Positions 59,351 through 64,000 of a stretch of DNA of 64,000 nt are shown one piece after another (the first letter of the stretch is position 1; each line of letters begins with the position of its first letter). This DNA is from Notospermus geniculatus (lineage: Eukaryota; Nemertea; Pilidiophora; Heteronemertea; Lineidae). The DNA is taken from the NCBI GenBank assembly GCA_002633025.1, contig NMRB01000127.1, positions 201,085 to 265,084 on the forward strand, given 5' to 3'. The notes under the pieces were generated by a model. That model saw nothing but the letters and a program-made list of their open reading frames with translations. It was not told the DNA's origin and did not search any database. The translations under genes and the position numbers were made by a program.

Positions 59351-60620
59351 ATTTGGATGACAATCTGACTCGGAGAAAAATGGCACCTTTGTCTTTCCAC
59401 ACCGCTGAAAAATATTGGATGCTACCGATCAACTCCCAAATGCTTCTACATAAGTTATGCACAGGACTTTCCAAGGCATTTTTGTTCCACAGCAGAAAGA
59501 AAGTAACGGCATATTTTAGATCGTCAATGATCGAACGAACTAGTAGTTCCCTAACCAACTCACACTTTAAGTCAAGGTCAACAAACTGCCGACGGCAGGA
59601 TTAGTCTTTTTTTCCTTCATTCGAACTACATAAACCACCTTTAATATGAGCAACGCAAAACAAACTTTGGCTTCAAAACAATGTCTGACTTTTCAACAGA
59701 CAAACAGAAAATTTGCTTTTGGTAAAAAAACGGTATAATCATATCGATTTGAAGGTGGTGGGTTGATCAGGTAACTGCTGATTTCTTCTCCGTCAGACGA
59801 TCCACCCTATCTTCTGTGGAACCATCCATGCTAGTTGTACATGTTACAAACTGACTTCTTCGTATACCCATGGTGAAAGAAAGTGGGCTGACATACATCA
59901 TATACAGCACTACGAACACATTCGTATATAAAGTTAAGGTGGCATCGACGTTCTAGCTAAAAGGCGGAGTTCTGGCGTAGGTTCAAAATTTGATTTCGCC
60001 TGTTTTTGCGCTGCACTTGTTTTTGCCTTTTATGGATGTCGATTTGTTTGTTTCTAATAACATATCAGAATACAAATTATTTTCTCAATAGTAATCATAT
60101 TTTCCACTTTTTACCTGACAGTCAGATGATGAAAACAACATCCACAAATCTGACCTTGACCTCCTGGTGATTGGCTACTAATGAAATTTGAGGCAGCGAG
60201 TTATTGAATTCTCCCGATGTCATTTAATCAATGTGTCATCGACTGGGTGATATTGAACGGCCCCAATCATATCAGTTGATGTTAAATCAGACGAATTTAT
60301 GAGAATTCTGCAGTAATGAAAGTGTCAGTTCAGGCAGAAATCTGCCGAGAGTACAGAGGTACTAGGCCAGATTCAATCAAGAGAACAGTAATAGGAAGGA
60401 AACTATCTGACCTTCAGCGTTAAAAGGCAGAATCTTCCGCCCACTATGAATCAGTGGGGGCACGGTTTATTGAAGTAACTGCTATACTGTACAACCCATT
60501 GTACTTGGTTGTACAGGATAGTGCTGTTTTTTCAATTTACCATGTTCCCGGTCCCATACTGACTTTCAACACTGAAGGACATAAGTGTCAGTTGTCCTTA
60601 CCAACCTTTCGTAACATCCC

Positions 60621-60730
60621 TGGGTTCATATACATAAGCATACTTAAGTCAAAGTGTGATACTTATCTTTTGTGTTGAACAAAGGATAAGTGTCACACTT
60701 AGACTTACGCAGTTTTTGAATATGGGCCCA
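60621..60730. mobile_element. GGCCCCGTATT-family MITE, copy 3
   Basis: TACTTAAGTCAAAGTGTGATACTT, the shared TATCTTTTGTGTTGAACAA centre, then AAGTGTCACACTTAGACTTA and GAATATGGGCCCA. Ends have drifted more than in copy 1. It abuts the next palindrome directly. Confidence 0.88.
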
Positions 60731-60949
60731 GGGACCGTATTTACAAAGCCCCATAACTTTAAGGGAACGCAAATCCTTTGTCAGGCTGATAGTGAACAAT
60801 AGGTTGTCCACATAATGGACAATAGTTTACACACTCCCGTAACGGATTACATAAATTATTGCGCATTCACACTAGTTCTATTGTTCACTACCAGGCTTAC
60901 AAAAGATCTGCGTGCCCTTAAAGTTACGGGTGATTGTGAATAAGGTCTC
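60731..60949. mobile_element. palindromic MITE, GGGACCGTATTTAC family
   Basis: GGGACCGTATTTAC, CCCATAACTTTAAGGGAACGC, TTTGTCAGGCTGATAGTGAACAATAG-like left arm is mirrored by CTATTGTTCACTACCAGGC, GCGTGCCCTTAAAGTTACGGG and GTGAATAAGGTCTC. About 75-base arms flank about 65 bases. It lies back to back with copy 3 of the other family. Confidence 0.82.
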
Positions 60950-61330
60950 AAATCTTCACTCTTAAAGAATGCATGATTTTGTTGAGACTTCACAACCAGT
61001 GTTTTAAATATGGGGTAATATCTAAAAGAATACAAGATGAACAGCTTAGAAGAGTTTTGCCAAGTATATTGGGTCCACTTGTAAAGCTTCATTACTAGTC
61101 TTCTGTCAACATCAGCTATTTTAGGGTCAACACAAGCCTGCAGTAATTAGGATGCTTGGAGAAATCGAATGCTAATTAGTTACTCGTTAAGGAATCAGTA
61201 CGAGGTTCCGCTGATCAATATTTTTGTCGTAACATGATTTTTTCACCTCGTGAACGTAGGTTGTAGACAGATTCCACACCCTGCGGAAGTTGAAAGTGGT
61301 ACGAATTGGAAAAGGAGTAAAATCTCATAT

Positions 61331-61668
61331 CACTGTTAGAAATAACAGAAGATTTTACAGAAAATCTGTGCAGCAGAGTCCCCAGGACGGTTCTGTAAAA
61401 TTACAGACCTGATCTGTAAAATTACAAACTTAAATAAATGTCAACAGAGATTTGACTGGAGGCTGACCAAATTATATTTTCATACTGCCCTCAGAAGGCA
61501 TCATTATGGGATGTCCAATGGAGTCCAACCAATACAGGAAAACATGAATCATACCATTGGATAAAAAAATTATGTAAATTTACAGAAAGTGCTGGGGACT
61601 CTGCTCCAGGGAATTTCTGTAAAATTACTGCAGAATTACTACTGTAAATTTAATAATTTCTAACAGTG
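61331..61668. mobile_element. 338-bp TIR element, CACTGTTAGAAAT ends
   Basis: CACTGTTAGAAAT and ATTTCTAACAGTG are exact terminal inverted repeats, extended by weaker TTTTACAGAAA / TTTCTGTAAAATTAC symmetry and GGGGACTCTGCT-like inner words. No open frame for a transposase. CA..TG ends are seen in several DNA-transposon superfamilies; no target duplication is clear, so the superfamily is left open. Confidence 0.78.
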
Positions 61669-61799
61669 AATGCGAAAAATGTGAGCAAGATGCCTCAAGG
61701 ATATGATCTGAGAATGAGGTGGGAGTATTTGTGACCTGAATTTGCCCCTTGCGAAGTTGATACAAGATTTTATGAGTCCCTTCGTTGCTCAACTACAAA

Positions 61800-61866
61800 G
61801 TGCCTGAGGAAGACCACGGTTGGGGTCGAAAATTTGCAAAATTCGGAGACGATTTATGTTTACTAT
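61800..61866 (+). repeat. second copy of the hairpin-bearing word
   Basis: GCCTGAGGAAGACCACGGTTGGGGTCGAAAATTTGC matches the core of the 50510-50618 insert, with a damaged stem. The downstream GGAGACGATTTATGTTTACTA parallels the GGAGGACGACTCC..TTTATTATA tail of that insert. Confidence 0.6.
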
Positions 61867-61919
61867 CGCTACGTTGCCAGGACTCTTGCCTACAACTCTC
61901 CTTGTCTGGACTTAAGGTG

Positions 61920-62172
61920 ACGGTTTCAACATGTGTCTGGTGTCTCTTTTCTAGACTTGAGGAGGACTGTTTTTCAACACGTGTCCGGTCCCTCCTTTCT
62001 AGACTTGAGGCGGCCTGTTTTTCTACACGTGTCTGGTCTCTCCTTTCTAGACTTGAGGCGGCCTGTTTTTCTACACGTGTCTGGTCTCTCCTTCCAAGAC
62101 TTAAGGCGGACGGTGTTTCAACACGTGTCTGGTCTCTCCTTCCTTGACTGGAGGCGGACAATTTTTCAACAC
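61920..62172. repeat. 48-bp minisatellite
   Basis: Five units of TTTCTACACGTGTCTGGTCT plus CTCCTTTCTAGACTTGAGGC and GGCCTGTT. Because 48 is divisible by three, both strands show 16-residue repeated frames (FSTRVWSLLSRLEAAC on plus). No splice context or domain supports translation. Confidence 0.92.
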
Positions 62173-63349
62173 GTACCTTATCCTGATCGCTTCATGAATG
62201 ATAAAGAATGTCCATCAACGATTTTCCCTCAGAGAGAGTTAGCAAGGATAATCTCTGCCCAGACTCAGGTGCAATACGCGGAACACTAATGGTGTCCTAA
62301 GGCCATATCAAATGCAGAGGAAAGATTCTTTTTCATATTGTGTTTCTGATATTCAGTTACCTGCGGAACTTGTAGAATACGGTTATAGGATATAGTATTT
62401 AGAGTATCAGATGACGTCATGTTCATCAAAAAGAAAGCATGTGGTTGGCACAGGTGTTGGCGTGAAATTTATTTGGCCTCAAACTGCTTCACCTTATCCA
62501 GTTGTTAAATCAAACTTCCAGCATCACACCATATAGCAGGCTGAAAGTGGAGCCTGCACCACCACCAAGATATCGAGCCATTTGTTCACAGCACGACCAC
62601 AACAACAGACAACAATAGCTTTTTTCCAATTTATATCTCTGGAAACTTATTGCAATCTTTTTTCAAAACTCTCTATATTGAACATTAGAAATTTGTCAAT
62701 AATGAATTTAATTAGAACTTCCCATGTTTATTTATATCATCTCAGTACCATTCTAGAAGCTTCATGACAACCGAAGACACCCACACAATGATGCCGCAAA
62801 AGAAACTGCACAATCAAGGAAATGCAAAAGGAACACTTTGGCGGCGAAATATCGAGCCAAAAGAAGCAGAAGCTGAAAGCACATGATACTAAGTCTCCCT
62901 TTGAAATGTGGAGTCTTAGTCACGTCATATTCTAAAAGAGCATCTCACGGAAAGGAATATGATGAAAGTCCTTTTGCAGCATGGGCACCACCAGACAGGA
63001 AATAATTAAATGACTTCAAGATCAATATGCTTGTTTGGTGGCTTAGTGGTATATGAAGGAGGATTTGGGGATGCAAATAAGAAAATATGGCTGATGTTAT
63101 CTGTCTGAGGCAGGATGGATATCATCGACCTGTAGTTGAGGAGGTGGCTGGTGTAAAAACTGAAGATTCGGTCAAACTGTGCACAAAAAGATAGTTAAAG
63201 GTAGACCACTCGGTAACGTTTTCAGCATGGTCCAGATAAGGCGAAGGAAGTGCATTACTGGGGAAACCAAACTGGACAAAAATCTCCGAGTGTTTAAAGA
63301 CCCATTTCCACTGTTACGTCAGTTGTTGCTCGACTTAGTTCTCAACCAT
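62173..63349. other. no gene seen
   Basis: Unique sequence without recognisable features. Confidence 0.4.
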
Positions 63350-63552
63350 TGTCGGTTTCCTTACGGCCTACACCATGACCAGAAACACAAGTTGGTACTC
63401 AATGGACAATCACCATTGTCGGTTTCCTTACGGCCTACACCATGACCAGAAACACAAGTTGGTACTCAATGGACAATCACCATTGTTGCTTTCCTTATAC
63501 GGCCAACACCATGACCAGAAACACAAGTTGGTGCTCAATGGACAATCACCAA
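63350..63552. repeat. 67-bp minisatellite, three copies
   Basis: Units run GTCGGTTTCCTTACGGCCTA, CACCATGACCAGAAACACAA, GTTGGTACTCAATGGACAAT, CACCATT. The first two are essentially identical and the third has small changes and a one-base insertion (TTATACGG). Confidence 0.92.
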
Positions 63553-63583
63553 TATCGTACCTCGAGAGAGAATCCGTGAATAT

Positions 63584-63669
63584 GATTGGCCGAGACGCGT
63601 CACGTGAGCGGTGGACATTTTTCAATGTCTCCCGCTAAGATGCAATGTCTCCCGCTCACGGAAAACAAA
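63584..63669 (+). promoter_or_regulatory. promoter-like region
   Basis: Inverted CCAAT (GATTGG, 63584), an exact E-box CACGTG (63601-63606) and CpG words lie just upstream of a good ATG. CAATGTCTCCCGCT is duplicated at about 63623 and 63642. Confidence 0.35.
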
Positions 63670-63741
63670 ATGGCGGACGTTTTTTCGTTTGACCGCTTCG
63701 AATATTTGAAGTCGAATATTAGGCTATCGAGCTCCGATTAA
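63670..63741 (+). CDS. possible short frame or first exon
   Basis: ATGGCGGAC in good context (AAAATGG) opens a 23-codon frame, MADVFSFDRFEYLKSNIR then LSSSD and TAA. It follows CCAAT and E-box words. It may be the start of an exon whose donor lies before the stop, or a short upstream frame. No clear GT donor follows the reading in frame and the protein is not recognised. Confidence 0.25.
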   Translation: MADVFSFDRFEYLKSNIRLSSSD

Positions 63742-64000
63742 ATCATATTCTGGTGTCGATTGGCGTAGTATCAGCATGTTTAGCACGAATACATGAAAAA
63801 GGTTGAGTGGAATACAGGGAATAGCATGTTCAACAGTCATAAATTCTAGGCCTACCGGTCCGCACAGCCCGTGCATGCGTGTTGATGTCAGCGCCTGGCA
63901 ACCAAGTTCAATCGCAGCAGCGCTAGGCACGTGGAGTGGACTGCGCAATGTAGGCCTAACAGAATGATACTTTGTCACATTTGGAAGAATATTACCACTT

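Noticed and set aside
61785-62289. 120-codon repeated frames on both strands (FSTRVWSLLSRLEAAC type)
   Set aside because: A 48-base minisatellite produces periodic open frames on both strands.
63350-63552. Regularly spaced repeats resembling a CRISPR array
   Set aside because: Whole 67-base units repeat without unique spacers, in a eukaryotic context.

Overview
The window reads as one scaffold of a eukaryotic, most likely marine-invertebrate, nuclear genome. Coding density is very low and no open frame exceeds about 170 codons. There are GT-AG bounded exon-like islands, tRNA-derived SINE fragments, many palindromic transposon relics, minisatellites and a 90-base run of N. Repeated TACATGTACA and GTAGGCCTAC words and CTAGTCTCG-type palindromes would suit an echinoderm or hemichordate, but that assignment is only an impression. 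Nothing looks prokaryotic: there are no operons, ribosome-binding sites or CRISPR array.

No complete gene can be assembled by eye. The best coding evidence is on the minus strand: a 78-base phase-0 exon with excellent splice sites at 8565-8642; a three-exon, phase-compatible chain at 30115-29356 ending in a stop; a hydrophobic terminal exon at 47352-47600; and single exon-like islands near 18.0, 38.2 and 40.7 kb. A GC-rich, CRE-bearing region at 35.2-36.0 kb looks like a divergent promoter, with a possible first coding exon on each strand. A second promoter-like cluster (inverted CCAAT, CRE half site, TATA) lies near 48.5 kb. A third (inverted CCAAT, E-box, Kozak-like ATG) lies at the right edge. 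No product could be named for any of these.

Most of the recognisable content is repetitive. (i) Palindromic MITE-like elements lie at 11.7, 18.5, 23.9, 28.4, 41.0, 42.6, 50.4, 52.6, 56.7, 57.3, 59.1, 60.6, 60.7 and 61.3 kb; several share a GGGCCCGTATT-like terminus, and one family has three copies here. (ii) The 50.4 kb copy is interrupted by a 109-base insert flanked by an exact 14-base duplication and carrying a hairpin that resembles a hammerhead ribozyme core. (iii) Degenerate tRNA-derived SINE pieces lie at 6.5, 25.2, 33.3, 49.7 and 52.0 kb. (iv) A Ty3/gypsy integrase relic lies at 45.3 kb. (v) Minisatellites have 24, 30, 42, 48 and 67-base periods, and several older duplications have 60-160 base periods. 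(vi) A palindromic AT-rich array at 13.8-14.0 kb runs into the assembly gap, and the gap region is bracketed by a direct repeat.

No new multi-gene biological system could be supported. The items most worth a second look are the hairpin-bearing insert with its target-site duplication, the GGGCCCGTATT palindromic families, the palindrome array beside the gap, and the minus-strand exons.
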